A stretch of 64,000 bases of DNA. Source: Rhynchosporium graminicola (Eukaryota; Ascomycota; Leotiomycetes; Helotiales; Ploettnerulaceae). The stretch is from contig FJUW01000001.1 of assembly GCA_900074885.1 (NCBI GenBank), positions 62,001-126,000 on the forward strand, in the 5' to 3' direction. The notes beneath the pieces were generated by a model, which saw only the letters and a program-made list of their open reading frames with translations, was not told the DNA's origin and searched no databases. Below, piece by piece: positions 21,669-33,668 of this stretch; within the stretch, counting starts at the first letter, position 1, and each line of letters begins with the position of its first letter. The translations under genes were made by a program, and so were the position numbers.

Positions 21669-24547
21669 GATGACAAAGTTTTATATCACTACAGATGTGC
21701 GTTAAGAACATTCCTTCGGAGAATAGGGTGGAAGATGAAGGAAAGAGACTCAAAAAAAAGTTGAAAATAGACACCAAAATGGTGACCAAAAACAGAGACG
21801 GTGCGGCTATACAAACCTCGGCGTTGGAGACTTGGAGCAGGGAGATGGATCAATACAAGGGCGTCCTCAACTGGGTTGTGAGGTTGTTTGCATCATTCTT
21901 TCTTCTGCGGTGGCTTCTACTCATTCCATCATGCCATGTCAATGTTTTGTTTTAACTTCTTTTACGACAAGGCGTTGGTGTTTGCGTTTTTTGGAGGCTG
22001 CGGATTTTACTAATAGGTGGGATGGATAGAATGAATAGGAGATACGAGCTTTAGGCATTGGGCATCCGCTATATTGGAAAATATAGGAAGTGACAAGCGT
22101 TACATTTCTTAGGTTTCTCTATGGAGCGTTTACACTATCGTTTATGTCTTGCGTTTGTCTTTTTTCTTTCCTTCTGAAGCTGTTGTAGTCTATTTTTTAT
22201 TTTTTTCTCATTGTAACGTGGTATTAAAGATTGTCTCTTGGGTTGGGTTTCATTCTCTTGCTTCCTCCTATGACATCTGTGTGTTATTTATCCGCCTGGA
22301 GGTGGAGTGGATATGTGGAACCACAGTGGAGGAGGATACGTTTCCCAGGACTGGCTGCTGGATGGCTGGCTGGAATGGTATGTCTCAGGGAGATATATGC
22401 TCGATGAATTTGTGCATTTGATATGGCGTTAGAGGTATTGGATTTGGGTTTGGTGGAGTTGGATGATATGATTGATTTTGTGTGTGCATATGATATACTT
22501 GTATAACTAGGGCGTTACTTCGTTGGGAAGGAAGGTAGGAGGCAACAGGAAAGTACGGGACGCCTTCCACGAGTGGCGTTGATTTGGAATTGAGCTGCAG
22601 ACTTTTGGCCTTTGGTAGTTTTGTAAAGTAGTGTAGTCTACTGTGTCCACCTAGGGATTTCGAAATACCTAGCATTGGAACAACAAACTCATACTCAATC
22701 ACAATCTTCCTCTTTGAATCCACTGTATTGAACTTCCAGCAGGAGTCAGTCAGTTATTTGAATCTGTTCATAACACAGCACTTTAGAAATTTCATACGAT
22801 TTCAGGATCAGACTAAGTCTCTTACTTATCCTCCCGACGAGAACAAGACATCACTATCTTAATTCACGTAATACGAGGAAGAGGAACCCTCCCTGGCCTC
22901 GTACTCATAATGAATAAATTCATGATTGATAAACATGATTAATAACAAAGAAAGCACAGTGTATCTGCGTGCCTGTACTAATTACGAAGAATCCCAGGAA
23001 TAGCGGGATTGAAAACGCTTACATAACGACTTCCTTTGACATGAGCTTTGAGAGGATCACTACCTAGGTGGATGAGTAAGGCACTAATGAGGCAGAGAAA
23101 CTTAACATCCCAGTACGTAGGCGATAATGAGGACATTGAGATGTTTCTGAGGCGAGAGAGGTTGGTGCTGGTGGCTTTTTACGGTGGGATTGGAACGGGT
23201 GGTTGGGGGATGTTGTTGTTGTTGGTAGGAGAGGGGAGGGTTCTTTATGATGGTTTTCGCTTTTGTGAGGGCGAGTTTTGTTTCGGGGGAAGAGACTTGG
23301 AGATATGTATGTCGGCGTACTGAGTTCTTGGCGGATGGGATTATTATAGTAAAGAAATGTGTAACTTACCTGAGCCAGACATATCCTTTTTGGGGTGCTA
23401 AGATTGGGGAGAATTTACCCAATGTCAGAAATTGAAGAAGCATATACTATAGATCTCGTACCCTGTTTCGATATTGCGAAGGGTTGGATTTGGAAGATAA
23501 AGAAGGAGATTGCTGGTTGATTGGAGGAATGAATAAGGTGGTGTTGGTGAGTACGGCAATGGGGTCGAGGAGGGAGTGGAATTGGAGTCAGGGTGGCATA
23601 TAGTGGTGAGATGAGATGAGATAGGTTGAGCTGCGCATGGGCGAGAATAGTTCTTGAAGGAGTTAAAGAGCGCTAGTCTCGCTTGGATGTTTTTGTTATT
23701 TTCAACTTTTAAAACAGGAGGAGCTCGTTTGCTCCTTATGCCAAACTCTCATCACACAACAGATGGTTTGCATTATCCGTGTCACGTCGCAAAGCTACAG
23801 CATTACACGCCTTATTTAATGCCTCTATTGAAGAGACGAAAAATAGGCAAAGCATAAAGCAGCTTGTGCCCATAAAGAACTAACCATGTTGTTGTACCTC
23901 GGGATGGGGCGATTGCTTACGCTGTCAGCAAACCCGAATCGACAACTGTATCCCTCACAAATATATAGCGAGGCTCAGTTCTAGTAAGGATAGGTATTGA
24001 TAACTCCCAAGCAAAATTACTGGTACTCGAGAGCTTCAAGTACAAAATAAGTCGCACCACGTGACTGTTCAGCTAATTGACTCGCGGACGAGTATGGGGT
24101 TGTGGAGACTGCCAGCTAGCTCCGTTCTCGGATAGCTACAAAGTTAGAGCTGGTTGAGATGTACCTACCTGGGCAGGTATGCTGTGTCACGTACAGACAT
24201 CCCTATTGTTCTTTTCCAAGTGAACATCGGGAGGCTCAACATTTGCAATCTTGTGTTGAATCAACGTCTATTGCCTCTGCCGCTCTTGACTGTCGGCTGA
24301 AGTAAGTTAATCTTCTCCTTCCTCTTGATTACCTACTTGCCGCAGAATCGCCTTTTCCCCTCCTTCCCCATTCTCGAGAGATGACTGAGCAGCTAAACAC
24401 CAAACCACAACCTTCCAATTCCTGCCTATCAAATTCTTACAACACAACACTAACTAACGTAACTAAGGCACGACCGCGACCGAGCTACCGCTCAACTCCC
24501 GGTTTTCTCCATCAACCCAACCCAACCAATCCCTCCTTAATTACATC
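21669..24547. other. Gene-free 2.9 kb region
   Basis: No coding exon is supported. The right end should carry the IDP1 promoter. A CACGTG E-box, read as GTCACGTG on the minus strand, lies at 24058-24063, and a pyrimidine-rich leader precedes the ATG at 24548. The middle, about 22900-23600, is T/G-rich with weak open frames only. Confidence 0.5.
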
Positions 24548-26120
24548 ATGAACGCCTCAAGAACTTCTCTGTCGCGCAGTCTTTGCAACATTTCCCGCTC
24601 ACGACAACCTCACTTCCCCGCTCTCAGCACACCCGCACGATTTGCACCAGCGTTCATACAAACCCGCAATATGGCCAGCTTCAAGAAGATCAAGGTCAAG
24701 AACCCAGTAGTGGAGCTGGATGGAGATGAGATGACCCGTATCATCTGGAAGGATATCAAGGACAAATTCATTCACCCTTACTTGGATATCGATTTGAAGT
24801 ATTACGATCTGGGCTTGGAATACAGAGACGAGACGAATGATCAGGTCACTATTGACTCTGCGGAAGCGATCAAGAAGTACTCTGTTGGTGTCAAGTGTGC
24901 GACTATTACGCCTGACGAGGCTAGAGTTAAGGAATTCAACCTCAAGCAGAGTATGCTATCCTTCCAGTATTTGGATTGTTTTGGGAGATCGGTTGCACAG
25001 GAGGGCTAACCAGACACTCAATAGTGTGGCTCTCTCCCAACGGAACGATCCGGAATTCTTTAGGCGGAACAGTCTTCAGAGAACCAATTGTAATTCCACG
25101 AATCCCGCGCCTGGTACCTGGTTGGAAGAAGCCCATCATTATCGGTCGTCATGCATTTGGTGATCAATACCGCGCCAAAGATCTCGTAGTCAAGGGCAAT
25201 GGAACCCTAAAGATGGTATTTACGCCTGAGGGAGGGAAGCCCGAAGAAATTGAAGTCTATCAATTCAAGAACGGTGGCGGAGTAGCACAGACGCAATACA
25301 ACACCGATGAGAGCATTGAAGGGTTCGCGCACGCCAGTTTCAAGCTTGCAATCGCCAAGGGATTACCGCTTTACATGAGCACCAAGAACACGATCCTGAA
25401 GAAGTATGATGGCAGATTCAAGGATATCTTCGAGGAGATCTACCAGTCAACATACAAGAAGGACTTTGAGGCCAAGAAGATCTGGTACGAGCATCGCCTT
25501 ATCGATGATATGGTTGCGCAGATGATGAAGAGCTCTGGAGGGTACATTATGGCTCTGAAGAGTATGTTGATACCGCTTCCCTGTTTCCTTTGTTCGACTC
25601 TCGCTTCGATGTTTACTTTCTATTCGGATTCCATTTGGAGGCACGATCACCAATAGCAGACGATAATTTGTCAGAACCCTGCTAACATGCCCCAGACTAC
25701 GACGGCGACGTCCAATCCGACATCGTAGCCCAAGGTTTCGGCTCCCTCGGCCTCATGACCAGCGTCCTCATCACCCCTGACGGCAAGTCCTTCGAATCCG
25801 AAGCCGCCCACGGCACCGTCACCCGCCACTACCGCGAACACCAAAAAGGTAATGAGACATCCACCAACCCAATCGCCTCGATATTCGCCTGGACACGTGG
25901 TCTCATACAGCGCGGAACTCTTGATGAAACGCCTGAAGTCGTAGCATTTGCCGAGAGTCTCGAGAAGGCATGTGTGGATACGGTGGATATCGATGGCATT
26001 ATGACAAAGGATCTGGCGCTTGCATGTGGCAAGACTGGAAGGGATGATTATGTTACAACGACGGAGTACTTGAATGCTGTGGAGAGGAGAATGAAAAGCT
26101 TGTTGAAGCAGAAACTGTAG
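24548..26120 (+). CDS. IDP1: Isocitrate dehydrogenase [NADP+], mitochondrial
   Basis: Three exons, 24548-24950, 25025-25561 and 25696-26120, with introns of 74 and 134 nt, both with GCTAAC branch sites. The product has 454 residues. The first 41 are an Arg/Ser-rich, acid-free mitochondrial presequence; the second ATG at 24671 begins [20 protein letters not shown], the start of the mature or cytosolic enzyme. Family motifs are intact: [20 protein letters not shown], the dehydrogenase signature [20 protein letters not shown], and [13 protein letters not shown]. It oxidatively decarboxylates isocitrate to 2-oxoglutarate, supplying NADPH and 2-oxoglutarate for glutamate synthesis, as a homodimer needing Mg2+ or Mn2+. 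The C-terminus is KQKL, not a classical peroxisomal SKL-type signal. Two initiation sites could give mitochondrial and cytosolic forms. Confidence 0.96.
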
Positions 26121-26800
26121 ATCTGACATGCTTCTTGCGATTTTCTACTTTTCTTGTTGAAAGGGGACAACGGACAATTGAACTAAGACGTGCTTTCCCG
26201 CTCGGATTCGAGCACGTAAGTTTAATGACTTGAAGGTGTTTCTGACATCAAAGGAGAAAGTGGAGTGAAGAGAGGAAGGGAGGTGGATCTGACGGAGAAG
26301 AAAGGGGATGAAGTAAGACAAGGGAGACACAGACTTGGTTACCGAGCATTTTCGCAGCAGCTCTTTGAAAGATGAGAGGTCGAAAGGACATACCGCCTGC
26401 ATCGCATCGATTGTACATAGATTATATCATCTGCATTCAAAATATACGTCAATTCACAAGTATATACTTCACCGGGCCTGCCTTCGTGTCGAATGGTAAT
26501 ATTCATGATTCGAATCTTTGGTTTGGAATTCGATGAAGATCTCGCCTAAAATTACTGTACTATACACTGTATTTTTCCAAAGATTCTCTTCAAAGCAACG
26601 CATTTCATTGCAATGGTCAATGGTGAAACTTCCTGCAACTCGTACACATCTTCCATTTGATTTCGTCCCCACTAACCTGCCGTCCAGGCATAGCGAACGC
26701 CACGCAAATTCCATCCGAAGCCATCCCAAGCAAATACCGACGCCTTTTCATAGTACAAAGAAAGTTTTTATACATAATCCACCTGGCGGGAGCAGGTCAC
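26121..26800. other. Convergent intergenic region
   Basis: 680 bp between the 3' ends of IDP1 and IEC3. Short open frames on both strands show no domains. It is taken as the two 3' UTRs. Confidence 0.6.
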
Positions 26801-28069
26801 TCACATAGGTCCGAAAGGATGAGCATTCGGATCCGGAGTTGGCGCTTTCGGTTTCGCCCTTCCCTTTCCCTTCTTCGTACTCGTCGGCGCAGGTGACGGA
26901 ACCTCTCCTTCAGCAAGTTTCGGCTTCCTATTATAAGGCCTCTTCTTCCTTACACCGTCCTCTGTAGCCTTGACCGCTTTGGAGGGATGATATCCCCCGG
27001 AATTATCATCATCATCGCGCTTCCTCTTGCCTCCTGCCTTTGATGTTGTTGCTCCTCCTCCTCCACCGCCTCCACCCAAGGCAAAATCATATCCCTGCCC
27101 ATCCTCCTCCACAATCTCCAGCGCGTCCGTTTTACTAGGGGCAGGAATACTAGCGCGTTTCCCAGCACCGCGTAAGGCGCCCGGTTTACCATTCGATTTC
27201 TCGCTGCCTTCGCCGTCTTGGAGAAAGATGTGTGGTTGGTTTCTGCGCAGCCAGTTGTAAGGACTGTGGTAGTTCCCAAATGCGAGGTTGATTCGGAAGG
27301 GTACAGGGGGAGGAGGTGTAGGCATAGTGTTGAGCTGTGCGTCGATGTCGAAGATGTAGTCATCTATTTGCTCTGCTGTGAGATAGCCTAGGGGTGTGGT
27401 TTGGCCTTCGATTCCATTTAGTGGAGCAAGTTGTTCTTCTGTAGCTTGTGACAGACGGACGTGAGGTACATTGTTGAGAAGGCTTGCGAGGGATTTCGAA
27501 GGTTTAGATGCGGCATTTTTAGTGACTTCTCGTGAGGTCCTGAGGGTACTGAGTTCATTATAGAGGGCTATTCCTTCGGGTGTTGTGAGGGACGCGGCGC
27601 TGGCGAGTTCTTCATCTGTGATGAGAGGTGGGAGGGCGGAGAGGGTATCTTCTTCGGGTGAGAGGTCGAATCGTTTGTCGACTGGGATTTGAGCGGAGTT
27701 GTTGATGTCAAGGAGGAGGTCGAGGATTTGACTTGAGCGGTGTTAGCTAGGTCTATTAAGAGCTTGAGGAGCGCCCTACTCGTTCTCTGAAGCGAGCTGT
27801 TTAGACTTCTTGATTGCGAGTTGTTCTTGGATATATTGATCGTTGCTCTGGCGCATAGCTTCATCAAATTTGATCTTCATCTTACGAAACTTCTTCCTAT
27901 GAACGACGTGTTAGCTAGTGTTTGACATTCAGGAGGGACTGTAGAGAGCGGTGATGGCTCAAACAGTAATCCATTGCACTCTGGAGATAGAATGCGCCTA
28001 CTTGAAAGATTTGTAAGTCGGCTTCGCATCTGCTGGCTTCTCCTCCAGAGCAGCTTCATCATTACCCAT
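26801..28069 (-). CDS. IEC3: INO80 chromatin-remodelling complex subunit, Iec3-like
   Basis: Three exons, 28069-28002, 27896-27780 and 27731-26801, give 371 residues. The introns (105 and 48 nt) each have a GCTAAC branch site; the second uses an AAG acceptor. The conserved part lies at the N-terminus: after an acidic start, YKSFKKKFRKMKIKFDEAM runs into a coiled coil ending ENDQILDLLLDINNS. I recognise this as the Ino80_Iec3 family pattern. A middle segment (PLITDEELASAASLTTPEG) is followed by a Lys/Arg and poly-Gly rich, disordered C-terminus with nuclear-localisation-like clusters (KRKRDDDD, KKRPYNRKPK). The expected role is as a fungal-specific accessory subunit of nuclear INO80, acting on nucleosomes and H2A.Z. 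The assignment rests on the N-terminal block only. It is divergent from NOP13. Confidence 0.84.
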
Positions 28070-28643
28070 GGTGGTGTCTTGGTCTACGACCAGAGTGTCT
28101 TCTCCGTTGGCGTGCATCTTGGTGTGAAATGTATTGTTAAGATTGTTGGGTTGTTAGAAGAAACATATCAAAAGGTGTGACCGAAAGCGAAGGAGTTTCG
28201 ATTTCCGTACTTGGATGGTGAATGGCCTGTACCGGTGAACGCGATCGCAGGCCCCGAAGGTTCCAAATGTCACAGCATGAAGGCATTCCAAGCTTAAGCG
28301 CTGCTTTAATATTGCTGGCTCGATAACAGGCTTAGCTTGTAGCAGCGACGTAGAGCTCTCAAAGCCGTTAGCCCCAGAAGTAAGCGGCCCGGCATGCATT
28401 TATCACAGAAATAATTTTGGATAGGACCGAGTGAGTGCAGCAGGTCAAGTGGAGGAGTCACATCACAGCAAAGCACCAAGACTTGACGATTTCCCGAAAC
28501 CTGCGCCTTCGGTCCAACCACCAGGTATTTCATACCAACACTTCGAGCTGTGCTTCCCCTACCCTCTGCAACTCCGACTTGCAAAATTGAAAAAAACCAC
28601 TCGCGTGGGGTTTATCAGCTTTCTACACAATTACGACACAACC
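28070..28643. promoter_or_regulatory. Divergent promoter region IEC3 / NOP13
   Basis: 574 bp between divergent start codons. The NOP13 frame stays open upstream to a GTG at 28431, but the first ATG is 28644, so this part is treated as leader. No separate element is recognised. Confidence 0.55.
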
Positions 28644-29960
28644 ATGCCTTCCTCCGACAAAGTTTCCACGAAAGTAGAAAAGGTCCACAAACCAAAAAAA
28701 GAGAAATCCAGCAAGAAGAGAAAAGCCGAAGCTCTTGCAGGATCCACCCCGCTAACCTCTACCTCAACAATAGAGCCCGAATCGACAGCTGAGCCGACGG
28801 AGGAATCACCAGTACCAGAAGCTACGGCCGATTCCCCAGAAGAGTCGCCCGCAAAGAAGCGCAAAGCAAACGAAGATGTTGAAGAACTGGAAGTCGACAT
28901 CAACTTACCCCAACCGCCCTCCAAAAAAGAGCTTCGTCGTCTCAAGAAAGGCAAACCGATACCAGCCGCAAAGGTAGATGCCCCCTCCGAACCCGAAGCA
29001 AAGAAAGCCAAAGTCGAAGTAGAGAAGCGATCCGAACATGGAGTATGGATTGGAAACATGCCTTTCTTTGTTTCCAAAGATGACTTACGCACATTCTTGG
29101 TTGAGCAGTCCGATTTGACGGAGGATGATATCACGAGAATTCATATGCCGGGACCAAATGATAAGAAATCGGCGAATCATGTCGAGGAGAAGAAGTATGG
29201 AAAGACAGTGCACAACAAGGGATTTGCGTATGTTGATTTCAAAACTGCGCAGGGAGTCACACACGCTGTGGAGCTGTCGGAGCAGCTCTTGTCGGGGAGA
29301 AGGGTCCTTGTTAAGGATAACAAGTCTTTCGAGGGACGGCCCGAAAAGACGAAAGAGGAGACGAGAAAAGAAGGAAAGCCGCCTAGCACAAGAGTCTTCC
29401 TGGGCAACTTGAGCTTTGATACTACCGAGGAGTCACTGAAAGAGCATTTCGAGAAGTGTGGAGCTGTCGCTAATGTGAAGGTCGCAACTTTCGAGGATAC
29501 CGGAAAATGTAAGGGCTACGCATGGATTGTCTTCGAGGAGCTAGAATCCGCTGAGCACGCCGTTCGAGGATTCGTCAGGGTCGAGGAGGAAGATTCTCAG
29601 GCATCGGAGAGTGATAGTGACGATGACGAGGCGGGATCCGATTCAGACGCAGAACCCAAAGAGTCGAAACCTAAGAAGATGAAAATCAGGAAGTGGTGGG
29701 TGAACAAGATCAAAGGCCGGCCTCTACGTATGGAATTTGCGGAGGACGCACAGGTTAGATATAAAAAGCGGTATGGCAAGGATGGATCGAAGCAAAGAGC
29801 TGCTAGTGGTGGTGCGCAGGGTGCTTCTGAAGCAGGCGGAGAAGAGGTTCGCGGTGAGGCTGCTCCTGTCAAAGCTAAGGTTGTTGAGTACCGTAAAGAT
29901 TATGCTCCTCGTCTTACTGGTGGTATTGTGGAGAGTAAGGGAAAAAAGGTTACGTTTTGA
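28644..29960 (+). CDS. NOP13: Nucleolar RNA-binding protein Nop13
   Basis: A single exon of 438 residues from ATG 28644. The N-terminus (about 1-125) is Lys/Glu-rich with several nuclear-localisation-type clusters (KPKKEKSSKKRK, KKRKANED). RRM1 is at about 130-225, with RNP2-like VWIGNMPFFV and RNP1-like KGFAYVDFKT. RRM2 is at about 247-325, with RNP2 RVFLGNLSFD and RNP1 KGYAWIVFEE; an acidic insert (EEEDSQASESDSDDDEAGSD) then interrupts the end of the domain. The C-terminus is basic and ends with RKDYAPRLTGGIVESKGKK. This double-RRM layout matches Nop13, found in nucleolus/nucleoplasm with pre-ribosomes. The exact biochemical role is not settled even in yeast. It is convergent with the damaged BTB gene. 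Confidence 0.92.
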   Translation: MPSSDKVSTKVEKVHKPKKEKSSKKRKAEALAGSTPLTSTSTIEPESTAEPTEESPVPEATADSPEESPAKKRKANEDVEELEVDINLPQPPSKKELRRLKKGKPIPAAKVDAPSEPEAKKAKVEVEKRSEHGVWIGNMPFFVSKDDLRTFLVEQSDLTEDDITRIHMPGPNDKKSANHVEEKKYGKTVHNKGFAYVDFKTAQGVTHAVELSEQLLSGRRVLVKDNKSFEGRPEKTKEETRKEGKPPSTRVFLGNLSFDTTEESLKEHFEKCGAVANVKVATFEDTGKCKGYAWIVFEELESAEHAVRGFVRVEEEDSQASESDSDDDEAGSDSDAEPKESKPKKMKIRKWWVNKIKGRPLRMEFAEDAQVRYKKRYGKDGSKQRAASGGAQGASEAGGEEVRGEAAPVKAKVVEYRKDYAPRLTGGIVESKGKKVTF

Positions 29961-30797
29961 GTTTAGCGTCTGGAGGGAGATGATAATTGAGTATTGAATA
30001 TTATGTACTCCTTCGATATTGATCGGTACAGGAATCGAATCTATCCATGGCACAATTTATGGAAAAGGAAATGGAGGTTCCGTCTGTGACGGCTGCTTAT
30101 GCAGCTGTGCTTGTGGTCTTTGTTGGTTGTGAAAGTTCAAGGATTGGTGTAGTAGATTTACGGTGTTGTAGCAATGCCGATTTGTAAGGATGGTGCACTG
30201 TGAGTGACGCACAGTCAACTGATGACTAGGCTTGACGGCGAATGTTCAAGACAATAGGCTGCTCGAGAACGACTTCCATTGTAGTAGAGTGGTCAATACA
30301 TGTTTCTGCGACTTGTTGGTAGCTTCTGGGCCATAAGACGTGCAAGGAAAGGCCGTAATAAGCCCAAAGGCTGCAAACTGAGATCGTTAGTCAAGAAATG
30401 AATTGTCTACCCCGCACGATACAACACCATGAGCCACATCGACCCTACCAGAGACGTCCTTACAAATACCGCCATCAGGAGCCTCTTACGGAACATCTGC
30501 TATTCACTATCATAGATGTTCTCGTTTCTCGTTCCGCCGATTGGCATCACTTGGTCTTTCAGTCAACTCTGAAGAAGGGTCATCATGGCAGTATGAAGCA
30601 TTTGTAACCTAGACCCGTAAAATCAAGGCAGGAAGCTGTCATATTGATACATCAATACATCGTTCATTGATACATTGTTCCTCCCTGAGAAGTGGTCCTT
30701 GCCTTCGTATTCACAAGAGGGCTCCGCATAACCACAGTTTGTTTCGCTGGAAACAGAATCACCCATCCCGATTCACTATCCTCTGACAAATATCGGC
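29961..30797. other. Convergent intergenic region
   Basis: 837 bp with no supported gene. A short palindrome ATTGAT-AC-ATCAAT lies at 30642-30655, and part of it (ATTGATACAT) is repeated again a few bases downstream. Otherwise unremarkable. Confidence 0.5.
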
Positions 30798-31941
30798 TCA
30801 ATAACGTCTCACAAACGAGTCAAGATCAAAATCCTGCGCCTTTGCCATGCAAGTAGTCACTTGTTCCTCCAAATACTTCTTCTGTCCCTGGGATCGATTG
30901 AGATAAGGAACATTGTATACATCTTTTCTTCGTGCTATATCGCACAACGAAACTATTCCCAGGCTTCGGATAGTCTTCGCCAACGTCTTGATAGTTAGGT
31001 CAGCATACGGAGCAGCGGGCAGAGGGTATATCCCTGCCGAAGCAGAGCATAGGAGGAGCGTTCCGAGCACCATGCCATTGCAGGCTGCGCGTTTGTGTAC
31101 CTCAGGGAAGCCTCTGTCCTCACCAGGTAGTGAAAGTTGTCGGTGCAGCGACCAGCCTGAAATGAATCTCTGAAGCTACGCAGTGATTCAGAAATTGTTG
31201 AGACTTGTGAGCAGATCCTGAACAGCCTTCAACATTCTGACCAACGCATTATGTCTCCGCAAAGACATTTCCCTATAAACGTCAGCATGACCTCATGTTT
31301 TCAATTACGAATCTCACTTAAGACTGAATCGGGTATCATGAAACCGTTTCCAATATGAGTCAGCAAGTCGCCTGGACTCTCTTCCACCAGTCTCTTCGTA
31401 ATTTTCTTATACTCAGCAGACGTTCCAAAGACCCATGATACATCTAACCATAAGTAACATTCCGCTAAGTAGCTCGTAGACAAGCTGGAAGACAGTTCTG
31501 GCGTCCAGATCCTTTTGACGTAGAGAGATACAGCTACCTTCATTCTGCATTTATCCACAAGAATCGACACACCTCTCAAATGAGCGGAATCAACTTGGTT
31601 TGGGACTTCACTGTACATTCCATGCTCTATGTGAAGCAAGATCTTGAACGGATTCGGCTCGTCATGCGGAAGTTGGACTTGAACGCTTCCGGTTGATCGA
31701 AGCGCTTGTCCTTCCTCAAAATTTCCTCGCAACATTGCCTTGGATACTGGACTGGCGAGAGTCATATGCCTAGATGAGACAAGCATTGTAACTTCCTTCT
31801 GTGGTTCAAAGGATGGGGTCTAGGATGAGCAGATGCATTTGATGGCGTATTGGATGGGGTTGCGGTATTGTTGTCTGTGGGATATCGGAGACGAAAGACG
31901 ACATCTCCGTCAGGGTCGAATACAATGGTTTCGATAGCCAT
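30798..31941 (-). pseudogene. BTB/POZ-like protein gene, probably broken
   Basis: Reading on the minus strand from ATG 31941, the start (MAIETIVFDPDGDVVFRLRY) and the block EVTMLVSSRHMTLASPVSKAML belong to the fungal BTB family but lie in different frames. No usable intron lies between them, so a one-base shift near 31800-31815 is needed. Downstream, GFMIPDSVL is followed by a plausible intron 31317-31273, but its phase does not fit the next homologous segment (LRRHNALVRMLKAV). After that, TGA and TAG near 31190 must be bypassed by a weak intron (31204-31157) to reach the last segment, which ends at 30798 (CNGMVLGTLLLCSA...DSFVRRY). The intact paralogue at 36967-38095 shows the same order of blocks. 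I read this as a decaying copy; assembly errors could also explain the shifts. Confidence 0.6.
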
Positions 31942-32929
31942 CGTGTCGGAGGTGATATTCGCTACAAATGTCAGGTAGGGCAAGAAGCTCTTAATCTGTG
32001 TGTACGCTCGGTCGCAGATCGGTAGATCGAATAGACAATCTCGAGTGAGAGGTTATGTTGAGAAGAAGTTTTTCACCAGACAAGAATTACGCTCGGTAGG
32101 GGTATCGAATCGAGGTCGGATAAGAACGATCAGATGCGTGATGAAAGCTGTTGTGCCTGCGAGAAGGGAAGCATGAAGTTCACCTTTGTTAACACGCCAA
32201 GACAAGACTTGTGCCTCGCTTATTCACTAGCGTGTTGAGCTCCATCTCCTGTCAAAAATCAATTGCCTTCTCACCTTTCAAGTTGCGATTTATCTGCGGA
32301 ATATAACTCTTGAAGGAGGCTAAATACATGTGATATTCTTCGCGGACCTCGAAGTATTTTGCTCTACATTAGACCCTCAAGGTTGTTCAGACATACATTT
32401 CTCATGGTCGTCTTCTTCCCTACTCACCTTCAAGCCTTGCTATCCTGTCGCCTTTTTTCCCCTCAGATTTCAAGGTGCCTTGCTGATTCAATTTGCGATA
32501 AATGGTGTTAGTCTGATAGATATGTATGCGTGTAGGTATAAATGCTTTCCTTTCATCATCTCTTCAGATATTTCCTTTTTTTTTCGCTTCGAGGTTTATG
32601 CATCCGAGTACAAAATATACCTATAAAGTTCATGTAATAACTCATATGACCTCCATGTTCAAAGCATCCATGCATGCTTTGATACCTAATCTTCAGCACG
32701 TTCCAAGGTTCCTTGGCCATGATTTTCATTTTGTTGATGATGGTTCGTCACTTATTTCGTTATCACGTAAGAGGTACAGTTTGTGAGCGAGCATTTCCAC
32801 AATAAAAATTATCAATCGACCATCATACCACGAAACCTTCACACCAACAGAATCCATGACATTAATGACCTTCAAAACCTACAGTGATAATTCCCATGCT
32901 CCCTGGCCTCCAAGAGTTTTTCTATCATA
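31942..32929. other. Intergenic region between the broken BTB gene and a tentative small gene
   Basis: 988 bp, T-rich in the middle, with only short open frames (32330-32626 and 32526-32786, +) that lack domains. It could hold promoters for both neighbours, which point away from each other. Confidence 0.45.
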
Positions 32930-33668
32930 ATGCTCAGACACAAAAGATCCGACAGCTCAAATTCAACGCCTACCAAGCTACGACCTAAATATCGAGATCG
33001 CCCCCTCAAAGACCCGTCCGCATCATCCCTAAATGTAAGCAATATTAACAAGGTCTCCATGTTTTTTAAAGGCTACCCTTTGTGCTGTAAATTCAATTAT
33101 GGGAAGGAAGGCAAATCATGTTAGGCAGTGTACTAATGAACTTCTAGCTTCAACACGCCCGCAAAGACCAGCATGTAACGCAGCCAAAAAATGCCACATT
33201 TTCAAAAAGTAGTAGTAGAGATAACAAGTGTTTTCTCTGGATCCAGTGGTGTGCTTTTGATATCTAGTAGATTGGCTCAAGACGAACGGCATGGGCTGGA
33301 TACGGATTTGCGTGATTTGGCAAGGCCAGAATTGAAGGAGGGCTTGAGAATATTCCTCGATTTGGGACAAAGAGCTGCTCGTGATGCTAGAGAGGAAAAT
33401 GCGGGTGGATTGGAAAATGGTAGGGGGGAAGCCTTTGAAGAGGAGGTATGTGAGTCTCGTGAAATACTCACTATCGACGCTCATGGCCTCTCGACAGCGA
33501 ATCAAAGATAGAACTCTAGCTCTAGCTTCCTCGAGCTTGGCGGAAGCCAAATTCATGACATCTAGGACATCAAAACTCCACCTTCTTATACTTATGTACA
33601 GCAACGTCATCCTACTGTTTCTAGCACCTCACTTTACCTTCTCAAACAAAAAGCCGATCCCCACTTGA
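32930..33668 (+). CDS. Tentative small spliced gene, unknown function
   Basis: Four short open segments join in frame through GT..AG introns of fungal size: 32930-33034, 33148-33227, 33268-33445 and 33498-33668, with introns of 113, 40 and 52 nt. This gives 177 residues from ATG 32930. The first part is basic and Ser-rich (RHKRSDSSNSTPTKLRPKYR). The third exon is a charged amphipathic stretch (LKEGLRIFLDLGQRAARDAR). The last exon ends with a hydrophobic segment (LHLLILMYSNVILLFLAP) that could be a C-terminal membrane anchor. I do not recognise the family. Support is only the chain of compatible phases and protein-like composition, so this may be wrong; an antisense open frame covers the same bases. 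Confidence 0.35.

Noticed and set aside
28431..28643. N-terminal extension of NOP13
   Set aside because: Begins at GTG; the first ATG at 28644 gives the expected Lys-rich start.
33116..33610. Minus-strand 164-codon open frame
   Set aside because: Overlaps the better-supported spliced plus-strand model and has no recognisable domain.
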